Shown: piece by piece, positions 27,145 through 35,528 of the stretch
Layout of the letters: every line of letters starts with the position of its first letter
Position numbering within the stretch: position 1 is the stretch's first letter
Assembly (NCBI GenBank): GCA_964605155.1
Contig: CAZSAK010000015.1
Location: 6,181-70,180, forward strand
Direction of reading: 5' to 3'
From: CAZSAK01 sp964605155
GTDB lineage: Bacteria > Pseudomonadota > Gammaproteobacteria > SZUA-140
Length of the DNA stretch: 64,000 nt
Notes under the pieces: model-generated
Seen by the model: only the letters and a program-made list of their open reading frames with translations
Databases searched by the model: none
Told to the model about the DNA's origin: nothing
Translations under genes and position numbers: made by a program

Positions 27145-27729
27145 ATGAATATTGACTCATCAAGCAAACATAAACCATCGACCGTGATACTGTTCAACAA
27201 ACCATACGGTGTATTGACTCAGTTCACAGATGTCAACGGAAGAAGCACGCTTAAGGATTATATCGATATTCATGAGATCTATCCTGCCGGAAGACTTGAT
27301 AAGGACAGTGAGGGTCTTGTCATCCTGACCAGCGACGGTCGCCTGCAACACGACATCTCGAATCCACGCAACAAGATGGAAAAGACGTACTGGATCCAGG
27401 TCGAGGGCATACCGGACGAGACAGCATTGAAACAGCTACAAAATGGTGTCAGGCTACGTGATGGTATCACCCGCCCTGCCAGGATACACAGGATTGCTGA
27501 ACCACCGGTATGGTCACGTCAGCCTCCTGTCAGACACCGTGCTCATATCCCGACCTCATGGCTCGAGATAAAGATAACGGAAGGGAAAAATCGTCAGATC
27601 AGGCGCATGACTGCGGCCGTCGGATTTCCTACCCTACGGTTGATACGTGTCGCTGTCGGCCCCTGGACTCTGGGTGAACTCACTCCAGGTATGTGGAAAT
27701 CACTGTCGTTAAAACGGGAGCTTGTATGA
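27145..27729 (+). CDS. rluE: RluE, 23S rRNA pseudouridine synthase
   Basis: About 194 residues from ATG 27145. LFNKPYGVLTQF, the catalytic PAGRLDKDSEGLVILTSDG and EGKNRQIRRMTAAVGFPTLRLIRVAVG mark the RsuA/RluE family; E. coli RluE modifies U2457. The frame reaches back to 27058, but those extra residues (FFRANKRFILS...) would start within the icd start region and are not family-like. Its stop overlaps the nudJ start (ATGA). Confidence 0.95.
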   Translation: MNIDSSSKHKPSTVILFNKPYGVLTQFTDVNGRSTLKDYIDIHEIYPAGRLDKDSEGLVILTSDGRLQHDISNPRNKMEKTYWIQVEGIPDETALKQLQNGVRLRDGITRPARIHRIAEPPVWSRQPPVRHRAHIPTSWLEIKITEGKNRQIRRMTAAVGFPTLRLIRVAVGPWTLGELTPGMWKSLSLKRELV

Positions 27730-28181
27730 AATGGCAACCACATATTACGGTCGCTGCAGTCGTTGAATGCGATGACCGTTTTCTGATGGTGGAAGAAGAA
27801 AGCTGTGGCAAGATTGTGATCAATCAACCGGCCGGACATCTGGAAAGGGATGAAAGTCTTGTAGATGCGGTCATCCGCGAAACCCTGGAAGAAACTGCGT
27901 GGCACATTAATCCCACAAGTATCATTGGTGTCTATCAATGGACAAATGAAAGTGATCGCCACACCTTCATACGGGTTGGCTTCGCCGGTGAATGTATCGG
28001 GCACGAAGCTGAACGCGAGCTCGATACGGGAATACTCAAGGCCTTGTGGCTAACGCGGCATGACCTGGAAAAACAGGAACATCGTCTGCGCAGCCCGATG
28101 GTAATGCAGTGCATCGACGATTATCTGTCCGGGCAGCGCTATCCATTGCACCTTGTAAACGATTTGTCTGACAGCAGTTAG
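27726..28181 (+). CDS. nudJ: NudJ-type Nudix hydrolase
   Basis: 151 residues from ATG 27726 (MKWQPHITVAAVVE). The Nudix box is GHLERDESLVDAVIRETLEE followed by TAW, so the usual glycine near its end is alanine; the metal-binding REXXEE core is intact. E. coli NudJ hydrolyses thiamine and nucleoside di/triphosphates. It is translationally coupled to rluE and followed 81 bases later by mnmA, the same order as in E. coli. Confidence 0.92.
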   Translation: MKWQPHITVAAVVECDDRFLMVEEESCGKIVINQPAGHLERDESLVDAVIRETLEETAWHINPTSIIGVYQWTNESDRHTFIRVGFAGECIGHEAERELDTGILKALWLTRHDLEKQEHRLRSPMVMQCIDDYLSGQRYPLHLVNDLSDSS

Positions 28182-28262
28182 CGGGTAACAGGCCCGACAT
28201 CCTTGTATCGCAATGATCTGCTACAATAATAATCTTGAACGACTCTTGGCTGTTATTAATGA

Positions 28263-29453
28263 ATGATGTCCCTGCCACGTAACGCCCATATCATGATCGG
28301 CATGTCCGGCGGGGTTGATTCTTCGGTCGGCGCCCTGTTATTGCAACAAAAGGGTTATACGGTCACCGGCCTGTTTATGAAAAACTGGGAAGAGACTGAC
28401 CCGAATGCCCGCTGTACCGCCTTGCAGGACAGTCGTGATGCCATGGATGTCTGTGACAGGATCGGAATTCCATTCGAAGCTGTCAATTTTTCCAATGAGT
28501 ACTGGGAACATGTATTCCGGTATTTCCTTGATGAATACCGCAGTGGCCGGACACCGAATCCGGATGTATTGTGCAATAAGGAGATCAAGTTCAGGGCGTT
28601 CCTGGATTATTCGCTCGAACATGGCGCCGATGTAATTGCGACAGGTCACTACGCACGCATCGAGAAGAAAGACGGCTATTATTACCTGTTAAAAGCAAGG
28701 GATCCGAACAAGGACCAGAGTTATTTTCTCTATGCACTCGATCAATATCAGCTCTCCAGAGCCGTCTTCCCCCTGGGAGAATTGTACAAATCCCGGGTGC
28801 GGGAAATTGCCCAACAGGCCGGGTTTCAAAACCATGCGAAAAAAGACAGCACCGGCATCTGTTTTATCGGTGAAAGGAGGTTCAATGAATTCCTGAATCA
28901 ATTTCTACCGGCCCGTACCGGCGAGATCCGAACCGTTGATGACGTGGTAATCGGCTCCCATAACGGCCTGATATTTTACACCATCGGTCAGCGGAAGGGC
29001 ATCGGGATCGGTGGTTGCCAGGATCATGATGGAGCACCCTGGTACGTAGTTGATAAACGCATTGCGGACAATGTGCTGGTTGTCGCCCAGGGCCAACATC
29101 ATCCCATGCTTTACAACCGCAGTGTCACAGCAAGCAAGCTCAACTGGATAACGAGTAACCCGGCGAAATCGCCCTTTCGCTGCAAGGCAAAATCGCGCTA
29201 TCGGCAACAGGATCAGTCATGTACAGTGACGGTGATTGATGCCAACAGCTGCCGGGTTCTCTTCGATGTCCCGCAACGGGCATTGACACCCGGTCAATCC
29301 ATCGTTTTTTATGATGAGGATATATGTCTCGGCGGCGGCATAATTGATCGGGTAGGTGATATCACCGCACATCAGCAGGGAAAGACACCATCTGGTCAGT
29401 TACTTGTAACAGCAGGTGAGATAGACCATACACTTGGCTCTAGCATCGTATGA
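28263..29453 (+). CDS. mnmA: MnmA, tRNA-uridine 2-sulfurtransferase
   Basis: A 396-residue enzyme making 2-thiouridine at position 34 of tRNAs for Lys, Glu and Gln. PP-loop GMSGGVDSSVG (13-23), catalytic Cys104 in NPDVLCNKEIKF and Cys200 in STGICFIGERRF are present, as is the C-terminal beta-barrel. It overlaps hflD by four bases. Confidence 0.97.
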   Translation: MMSLPRNAHIMIGMSGGVDSSVGALLLQQKGYTVTGLFMKNWEETDPNARCTALQDSRDAMDVCDRIGIPFEAVNFSNEYWEHVFRYFLDEYRSGRTPNPDVLCNKEIKFRAFLDYSLEHGADVIATGHYARIEKKDGYYYLLKARDPNKDQSYFLYALDQYQLSRAVFPLGELYKSRVREIAQQAGFQNHAKKDSTGICFIGERRFNEFLNQFLPARTGEIRTVDDVVIGSHNGLIFYTIGQRKGIGIGGCQDHDGAPWYVVDKRIADNVLVVAQGQHHPMLYNRSVTASKLNWITSNPAKSPFRCKAKSRYRQQDQSCTVTVIDANSCRVLFDVPQRALTPGQSIVFYDEDICLGGGIIDRVGDITAHQQGKTPSGQLLVTAGEIDHTLGSSIV

Positions 29454-30073
29454 CCCACACATTCAGCGAAACAATACTTGCGCTAGCCGGCATCATTCAG
29501 GCGACAAAGCTGGTTCAGGAAATCGCCAGTCACGGCACAGTCGATCAAGCAAATTTCGAAGTCTGTATACATAGTCTGTTCGAGACCAATCCCCGTGATA
29601 CGGCCTCGGTATATGGCGGGGTGGAAGGGGTCCGTCCCGGCCTGATCGTGCTGACGGAACAACTCGGTGAGCAACAACATAAGAGGGATATGGAAATCAC
29701 AAAGTACGTGATCTCGGTCATGCACCTTGAAAAAAAACTGTCAAAACGGCCAGACATGCTGAAAACCATAGGTCAGGGTATTGATAAGGCACGTGAACAG
29801 GCCGGTCATTTTTCCATGACACATGAAAATGTAATCGCTAACCTGGCAGACCTGTATGTCAATACGATCAGCACACTGCAGCCGCGTATTATTGTAAATG
29901 GCGAACACGGTTATCTGACCGATCCCGACAATGCCAACAAGATACGTGCACTGCTGTTGGCAGCAATACGCTCGGCAGTATTATGGCGTCAATGCGGTGG
30001 CAACAGACTGCAACTTCTCTTGAATCGTAAGAAGATAATCCAGATGGCCGGGAGCTTATTACGCACACAATAA
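29450..30073 (+). CDS. hflD: HflD, high-frequency-lysogenisation protein homologue
   Basis: A 207-residue, mostly helical protein with the family pattern LALAGIIQATKLVQEIASHG, YGGVEGVRPGLIVL and HENVIANLADLYVNTISTLQPRIIVNG. In E. coli HflD is a peripheral membrane protein known for its interaction with phage lambda CII; its normal cellular role is uncertain. It is coupled to mnmA by an ATGA overlap and precedes purB. Confidence 0.95.
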   Translation: MTHTFSETILALAGIIQATKLVQEIASHGTVDQANFEVCIHSLFETNPRDTASVYGGVEGVRPGLIVLTEQLGEQQHKRDMEITKYVISVMHLEKKLSKRPDMLKTIGQGIDKAREQAGHFSMTHENVIANLADLYVNTISTLQPRIIVNGEHGYLTDPDNANKIRALLLAAIRSAVLWRQCGGNRLQLLLNRKKIIQMAGSLLRTQ

Positions 30074-30182
30074 TTGCAGCTATGCATAACAGTGATTCGC
30101 TATCCCGTCTTAATAACCCATTTTATTTGGTCAATGTTCTGTTAAACTAACGCAGCTACACGAATATCATGATCTGTGGACT

Positions 30183-31550
30183 ATGGATTTATCATCACTG
30201 ACGACGATCTCACCCATCGACGGCCGATACTACGACAAGGTCGCCCCGCTGCGTCCCATATTCAGTGAATATGGTTTGATACGCCATCGGGTTCTGGTCG
30301 AAATCCGCTGGCTACAGGCCTTGTCAGCAAATCTCGATATTATGGAAGTACCGACATTAAGCAGCCATGCCAATAATATACTGGATGGCATCATAGAAAA
30401 TTTCGACATCGATGATGCGCAACGTGTGAAAAATATCGAACGCACAACCAACCATGACATAAAGGCAATTGAATATTTTCTTAAGGAAAAAATAGCCAGT
30501 AATGATGAGCTCAGTGCGGTAAGTGAATTTATTCACTTTGCGTGCACTTCGGAGGATATCAATAATCTTGCCTACGCCATGATGATGCGCGAGGCTCGCG
30601 CGCAGGTATTGTTGCCGTTTATGGATGACCTCATCAATACCATCACACACCTGGCACATACGTATGCTTCACAGTCCATGCTTGCACGAACCCACGGTCA
30701 GAGTGCGTCACCCACCACGCTGGGAAAAGAGATGGCGAATGTCGTCCATCGACTCAGACGGCAACGCGAACAATTTGCCGCGGTTATGCTGATGGGCAAG
30801 ATGAACGGAGCAACGGGAAATTTCAACGCTCACCTCGCAGCCTATCCGGAGGTGGACTGGCCGGCATTTTCAGAGAGTTTTATCTTCCAGCTGGGTATGG
30901 AAGCCAATGCCTATACAACCCAGATAGAACCGCATGATTATCTGGCGGAATATTTCGATGTCTGCGCCCGTTTCAACACCGTACTACTTGATTTCTGCCG
31001 TGATATCTGGGGTTACATCTCGCTGGGTTATTTTACCCAAAAGAATATTGCCGGTGAGGTGGGATCCTCGACAATGCCCCATAAGATCAATCCCATTGAT
31101 TTCGAAAACGCCGAGGGAAACATCGGCTACGCCAATGCAATCTTTCATCATCTCAGCACCAAACTGCCTGTCTCGCGCTGGCAACGTGACCTGAGTGACT
31201 CCACCGTCCTGCGTAATATAGGCGTTGCCATTGCCCACTCCTTGATCGCCTATCAGTCCTGTCTCAAGGGGATCAGCAAGCTGGAATGTAACCCCGACAG
31301 AATCCAGGCCGACCTGGATCATGCCTGGGAGGTGCTGGCAGAACCCATCCAGACAGTCATGAGACGTTATAACATTGAAAATCCATATGAAAAATTAAAA
31401 GAACTCACCCGCGGTAAATCCGTGGGCCCTGAACTATTTCAGGATCTGATCAATACCCTGAATATACCAAAAGAGGCCAAATCGCGCCTGCTGGCACTCA
31501 CTCCCAATACGTACACCGGCAACGCCAACGATCAGGCTAAAAAGATCTAG
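30183..31550 (+). CDS. purB: Adenylosuccinate lyase
   Basis: A 455-residue member of the fumarase/aspartase superfamily that acts twice in purine synthesis. TTISPIDGRYYDKV, the TSEDINNLAYAMM and ARTHGQSASPTTLGKE motifs and the signature GSSTMPHKINPIDFEN are all present. The length equals that of the E. coli type. A candidate small RNA and a strong terminator lie directly downstream. Confidence 0.98.
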   Translation: MDLSSLTTISPIDGRYYDKVAPLRPIFSEYGLIRHRVLVEIRWLQALSANLDIMEVPTLSSHANNILDGIIENFDIDDAQRVKNIERTTNHDIKAIEYFLKEKIASNDELSAVSEFIHFACTSEDINNLAYAMMMREARAQVLLPFMDDLINTITHLAHTYASQSMLARTHGQSASPTTLGKEMANVVHRLRRQREQFAAVMLMGKMNGATGNFNAHLAAYPEVDWPAFSESFIFQLGMEANAYTTQIEPHDYLAEYFDVCARFNTVLLDFCRDIWGYISLGYFTQKNIAGEVGSSTMPHKINPIDFENAEGNIGYANAIFHHLSTKLPVSRWQRDLSDSTVLRNIGVAIAHSLIAYQSCLKGISKLECNPDRIQADLDHAWEVLAEPIQTVMRRYNIENPYEKLKELTRGKSVGPELFQDLINTLNIPKEAKSRLLALTPNTYTGNANDQAKKI

Positions 31551-31570
31551 ACCCGAAAATCCTCCCGAAT

Positions 31571-31612
31571 TGTGACCTTTCTCACAGTTTCATGACCTCC
31601 CTTATGGATAAT
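31571..31612 (+). promoter_or_regulatory. CRP-type site and class II promoter for a candidate small RNA
   Basis: TGTGA-CCTTTC-TCACA at 31571-31586 is a perfect match to the CRP consensus core. GATAAT at 31607-31612 (5 of 6 to -10) implies a start near 31620, placing the CRP centre (31578.5) at -41.5, the exact class II geometry in which CRP replaces a -35 element; no good -35 is visible, consistent with activator dependence. The site lies just after the purB stop, so it is not coding. Binding is inferred from sequence only. Confidence 0.6.
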
Positions 31613-31619
31613 AGATCCC

Positions 31620-31729
31620 AGAAGGGATTTTAGGCGATGCATCCCTTCCACACTCCTCCAAATAAGCGTCGTCTGAGCACCCCTAAGCCCGTGCTGCCAG
31701 CTCCTCCCTTGCAGCACGGGTATTTTTTT
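31620..31729 (+). ncRNA. Candidate small RNA with two CTCCTCC motifs
   Basis: A predicted transcript of about 110 nt with no open frame. It starts with the hairpin GAAGGGAT-N12-ATCCCTTC (31621-31648), continues with an unpaired C-rich segment containing CTCCTCC (31653-31659), and ends with a terminator whose loop repeats CTCCTCC (31701-31707). CUCCUCC is complementary to Shine-Dalgarno sequences (GGAGGAG), a known targeting feature of several bacterial small RNAs. The own-promoter evidence is the CRP box and -10 upstream. It may instead be only the 3' end of the purB transcript. Hfq is encoded in this window. I do not recognise it as a known RNA family. Confidence 0.55.
31688..31729 (+). terminator. 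Rho-independent terminator of the candidate small RNA/purB
   Basis: CCCGTGCTGC (31688-31697) pairs perfectly with GCAGCACGGG (31711-31720), a 10-bp stem with a 13-base pyrimidine-rich loop, followed by TATTTTTTT. Confidence 0.93.
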
Positions 31730-31847
31730 GGACTGCGGTATGCCATATAAAAACTGCCGCGTTACAATGATCCTGCCTTAATCAACCACATAACAATTAT
31801 AGGGTGGCACCAAACTCGATCTGCCATTAGCATGGAGCTGAAACCTG

Positions 31848-32360
31848 TTGAATGACATAGAAAATTATGATTCAGGCAAAACAGAGGGTGAGATACCGCT
31901 CGACGGCAGCGAGGATAATCGCCGTGCTGCACAGGACCTCGCATTACAGGCACAACGCTCATTACGAATATATACGCGTGACATGGACATCCCTGTCTAC
32001 AATTCACGGGAATTCGTCGATGCGGTCACGAGTCTGGCGACGCGTAGCCAATATACCTTTATTCATATCCTGATCCGGGATTCAACCAATGTGGTTAAAA
32101 ACGGTCATCGTCTTATCGAACTTGCCTACCGCTTAAGCAGCAAGATCAAACTCCGCAACCCGTATCATGAGTACAGGAATTATAATGAAGCCTTTCTGGT
32201 AGCCGATGAAACCGGACTGATACACAGGAGAATTGCCGATCGTTATGAAGGTATAGCTGATTTCCGCAATCCACTGAAAGCGCGCAATCTGGCGTACTTT
32301 TTTGACGAGGTATGGGAAAAAAGCGCTCCTGACCCGGAACTGCGCCGCCTGCACCTTTAA
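31848..32360 (+). CDS. Conserved hypothetical protein, DUF7931-like
   Basis: A 170-residue soluble protein. AQDLALQAQRSLRIYTRDMDIPVYNSREFVDAVTSLA, then IHILIRDSTNVVKNGHRLIELAYRLSSKIKLRNPY and DETGLIHRRIADRYEGIADFRNPLKARNLAYFFDEVWE, resemble the domain called DUF7931, often annotated as related to histone acetyltransferase HPA2 because it can be fused to GNAT domains; here no GNAT domain is present. The layout also recalls a single phospholipase-D-like half. Function unknown. The start is TTG at 31848 with GGAG 11 bases upstream; no in-frame ATG exists near the beginning. Confidence 0.65.
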   Translation: MNDIENYDSGKTEGEIPLDGSEDNRRAAQDLALQAQRSLRIYTRDMDIPVYNSREFVDAVTSLATRSQYTFIHILIRDSTNVVKNGHRLIELAYRLSSKIKLRNPYHEYRNYNEAFLVADETGLIHRRIADRYEGIADFRNPLKARNLAYFFDEVWEKSAPDPELRRLHL

Positions 32361-32446
32361 TTACAAAATGCCACCCTATTTACCTGCTTCAATAGAAACC
32401 AACTCCCGGTTAGTGATTGACCGGTTGATTACATGTGAACAGCGCC

Positions 32447-32608
32447 CTATTTACTATTTTCAATTTTCTGTTTTTGTTCCTGCTCCAGTTTCTGCGCCCT
32501 GTCCTCTTCCTCACGTTCCCGTTTATTACGACGATCATCATAGGCCAGATATGCCAGGAACAGCACAAGGATGATGATTACCACTCCCTGAAATATGATA
32601 GCTCCCAT
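32447..32608 (-). CDS. Small single-span membrane protein with charged coil tail
   Basis: A 53-residue frame on the minus strand: MGAIIFQGVVIIILVLFLAY, then LAYDDRRNKREREEEDRAQK and a Gln/Lys/Glu-rich end. One N-terminal membrane span is followed by a highly charged helical cytoplasmic tail, a layout not expected by chance. It lies in the gap between two plus-strand genes and faces the DUF7931-like gene. I do not recognise a family. Confidence 0.6.
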   Translation of the reverse strand: MGAIIFQGVVIIILVLFLAYLAYDDRRNKREREEEDRAQKLEQEQKQKIENSK

Positions 32609-32767
32609 GACCCCTCTTAAAGACTGTGTCGGTTTAATCTGATTGTAGCTAAAATAATTTATCTCAACATAACATGGTATACTCAGGTTTTGAAATCGAG
32701 ATTTTAGTCACAGTTATTCATAGGTTAAACCGCTAACGTATATCCTCAATCAGGATGAGGTGATCAC

Positions 32768-33505
32768 ATGCGCATATTACTTTTAATCCCTGTATTTGTT
32801 TTGACATTACTTGCCGTTTTACCACTATCAACTGTTTACGCTGCGGATAACGATATTTCACTTGATCCAAGTTTAATACAATCGGATTTCAATACCCTGG
32901 TCGAAGAACTTGGAACGGCGGTGTCCTATAACCCGGTTGCCCCTGCCGAACCACTGGGTGTCACCGGTTTTGATATCGGTCTCGCCGTATCGATGTTCGA
33001 TATTAATGACAACGTATGGAACAAGGCCGTCAGCGATACCGATGCGCCCTCGATGCTGCCTGTACCCAGACTCATGGCCCGCAAAGGACTCCCCTTCGGC
33101 GTAGATGTCGGCCTTGCCTATACCAAGGTACCCGGTAGCAATATCAAGGTCATCGGCGGTGAAATCCGCAAGGCAATTTTCGAAGGTTCAACCACTACGC
33201 CCGCCATCACCGTTATCGGACATACCAGTAACCTGAGCGGTACCGATGATGTTGATATCTCTGCTTATGGTTTTGATGTCGGTATAAGCAAGGGATTTGC
33301 CATCTTTACGCCCTATGCGGGTATCGGCCAGGTGTGGATTAATGGCAGTGAAAACGCCGGAATTGGTCTCGCTGATCATGATACTTCGGAGACGCGCAGC
33401 TATGCAGGTGTTCGTATCGGATTCATGCCCCTGATTAACCTGGTGGCCCAGGTGGATTTTTCGGTCGTAAACAGTTACAGTCTGAGGCTTAATCTGGGTT
33501 TCTGA
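32768..33505 (+). CDS. Secreted protein, probable outer-membrane beta-barrel (function unknown)
   Basis: A 245-residue protein with a clear signal peptide (MRILLLIPVFVLTLLAVLP, cleavage after VYA). The mature part alternates hydrophobic and polar residues with repeated G-x-D/G patterns (GFDIGLAVSMFDIND, GVDVGLAYTKVPGS, YGFDVGISKGFAIFTPYAGIGQ) and ends in SYSLRLNLGF, a C-terminal aromatic of the kind recognised by the BAM complex. It resembles small OmpW/OprF-like barrels without a match I can name. A ribosome site AGGATGAGGTG precedes the ATG. It ends two bases before the convergent HD-GYP gene. Confidence 0.65.
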   Translation: MRILLLIPVFVLTLLAVLPLSTVYAADNDISLDPSLIQSDFNTLVEELGTAVSYNPVAPAEPLGVTGFDIGLAVSMFDINDNVWNKAVSDTDAPSMLPVPRLMARKGLPFGVDVGLAYTKVPGSNIKVIGGEIRKAIFEGSTTTPAITVIGHTSNLSGTDDVDISAYGFDVGISKGFAIFTPYAGIGQVWINGSENAGIGLADHDTSETRSYAGVRIGFMPLINLVAQVDFSVVNSYSLRLNLGF

Positions 33506-33507
33506 TT

Positions 33508-34752
33508 CTAGACGACTGCCTTGGCATTCGGTTTTATATAATCCAGGACATTAATACCGTAGGTTTCCCCCTGTACTACACACTTGATGTCGAATTGTGT
33601 ACCGTGCTTCGTTGTATCTAATCTAGCGAGATCGATAATCCTTGGCGGCATAATGCGCTCTTTCCTCTCGTTTAACACGAGCAGGATTTTTGGTTTCAGT
33701 CGGCGTTCACGGTTGATCGACACCACGATACCGACGGCGCCGCACACCAGTTCGACGATACTCCCCACCGGATATATACCCAGGCACTGAATAAACTGTT
33801 CGACCATTTTCTGGTCCAGATCCGTCTTACGCAGTTCGTATAGTTGCTTCATGGCATCCATCGAATGAATACCGTGGTGATAGACACGCTGACTGGTAAT
33901 GGCATCATACATATCCACGATGGCTACCATCCTGCCATACAAACTGATCTGGTCTGCATTCAATCCATGGGGATAACCTGAACCGTTCATGCGTTCATGA
34001 TGTGAGTATGCCACATCCACAACGTTTTGAGATAAACCATCCGTCGTAGTCAGAATTTCCTTACCGTAGATAGGATGCAATTTCATCAGTTTGAATTCTT
34101 CACTGGTCAGTTTACCCGGTTTATTCAATACCAGTTCGGGCACACGAATCTTTCCCAGATCATGCAACAGCGCACCCAATCCAAGTTCATTCAACATCTC
34201 TCTTGAAAAACCGACATGCCGGCCGAATGCAAGTGAAAGGATGCAGACATTCAAACTATGGATAGCGGTATATTCATCCTTGTTTTTCAACTGAGTCAGC
34301 CAAATCGTTGCATCAGGATTCCGAATGATGCTGTCTACGATGGTTGAAACGGTCGCCTTTGCCGCCTGGGTGTTGATACTCTTGCCCATACGGATGTCTC
34401 TATACATGTTCTGAACAACATTCTTTGCCTGCTTATGGATGATCTTTGCTACTTTAATCTCATTTTCAAAACGGACGTTGACTTTATATGCGGGTCGATT
34501 TTCGACCACGATGTGTCTCGAATCATCCTGGGGGTTATTGGCGGGCTGGCCAACAATGGAGAGATCAGTATCAACATCCCGGCCTTTATCGGGGTCGATA
34601 TAGATATGCTTACAATAGCGCCTGATTTCTTCGATATCCTTGGGTGAGGTAATCCATAGTCCCTGCAGCATAAAGGGGGTCTCCAGCCAGGGCCTATCCA
34701 ACTCACGGATATACATACCCACCTTCAGATCCCAGACATCAATCTTTTTCAT
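33508..34752 (-). CDS. HD-GYP domain cyclic-di-GMP phosphodiesterase with DUF3391
   Basis: A 414-residue protein. The N-terminal DUF3391 region (1-about 130) starts MKKIDVWDLKVGMYIRELDRPWLETPF. The HD-GYP domain follows, with HSLNVCILS, His197-Asp198 in LLHDLGK, the HHE motif at 251-253 and Gly-Tyr-Pro at 259-261 (HHERMNGSGYPHG). All metal ligands that I can judge are present, so hydrolysis of c-di-GMP is expected. No membrane span or receiver domain is present, so the input signal is unclear. It is convergent with the secreted-protein gene and close to a PilZ-type gene. Confidence 0.93.
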   Translation of the reverse strand: MKKIDVWDLKVGMYIRELDRPWLETPFMLQGLWITSPKDIEEIRRYCKHIYIDPDKGRDVDTDLSIVGQPANNPQDDSRHIVVENRPAYKVNVRFENEIKVAKIIHKQAKNVVQNMYRDIRMGKSINTQAAKATVSTIVDSIIRNPDATIWLTQLKNKDEYTAIHSLNVCILSLAFGRHVGFSREMLNELGLGALLHDLGKIRVPELVLNKPGKLTSEEFKLMKLHPIYGKEILTTTDGLSQNVVDVAYSHHERMNGSGYPHGLNADQISLYGRMVAIVDMYDAITSQRVYHHGIHSMDAMKQLYELRKTDLDQKMVEQFIQCLGIYPVGSIVELVCGAVGIVVSINRERRLKPKILLVLNERKERIMPPRIIDLARLDTTKHGTQFDIKCVVQGETYGINVLDYIKPNAKAVV

Positions 34753-35528
34753 ACTATATGCTGCAAATTGTTATGGATAAATGACTTACACGTATAAAAG
34801 TATGGAATAACAGACAGATACGCTAACGAAGTGTATCGGCTCTCTGGATGAAAGCTTTACTAGTCCGCCTGCCTTAGTCTGATTTTCCCATCGGGATTCC
34901 ATATAATAACGTAATACATTGTTATTTTTATATATTTTGTATAATTACGGGATAAACCTCGTTAAGATTGAGCTTTGCAAAGTCATTGAGCACACATGCC
35001 AATGTAAGCCAGCCATGTGATTGATTATCCATGGGATTGCAACTTCTGCCAGTCTTTTGATACGGGTGACGGGATCTGCACAGCATGGGTCAGCAGAATC
35101 TCTCCCGGCGGCGCTTTTGAGCTTGTTGACAGGCTATTCGGTTTACAGTGATACACTATATTCAGTAAACATGGTGACCTGTAGCCAACTCAGCTGGGGG
35201 CAATGCCCTCTATGGCCACCACTGATGATTCAATTGGACCATTTGGAAAATTCACTGATAACGATTCTTGGGGCTGGAATGCCTCTTTAATTGATTTTGG
35301 CTCCGCCCCTCCTGGATCTTGATCATGAGCTCACCTGGACGCACATCAAATTCGGTAGCCAATATTCTGATACGACCGGTTTAGAGCCTGATTTTCATTT
35401 AAGTGTGTACAACTTTATAGACAAAGTATTTCTCTGATATCCTAAATAGATTCGCCGGTATAGTTCCGGCGGTAATTGCCGATATCGGGATTATCCTTAC
35501 TGAAAAAACATGTTGATACAGAGCAACG
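34753..35528. other. Gene-poor stretch with two short protein-like frames
   Basis: 776 bases between the divergent HD-GYP and PilZ-like genes. The first 190 bases are A+T rich and probably contain promoters. At 35017-35151 a GTG-started frame encodes 44 residues (IDYPWDCNFCQSFDTGDG, then ICTAWVSRISPGGAFELVDR), and in the same reading frame, after two stops, 35203-35322 encodes 39 residues (with FGKFTDNDSWGWNASLIDFG). Both look more protein-like than chance but neither has a good ribosome site; they could be remains of one decayed gene. I see no terminator or repeat that I would defend. Confidence 0.3.
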
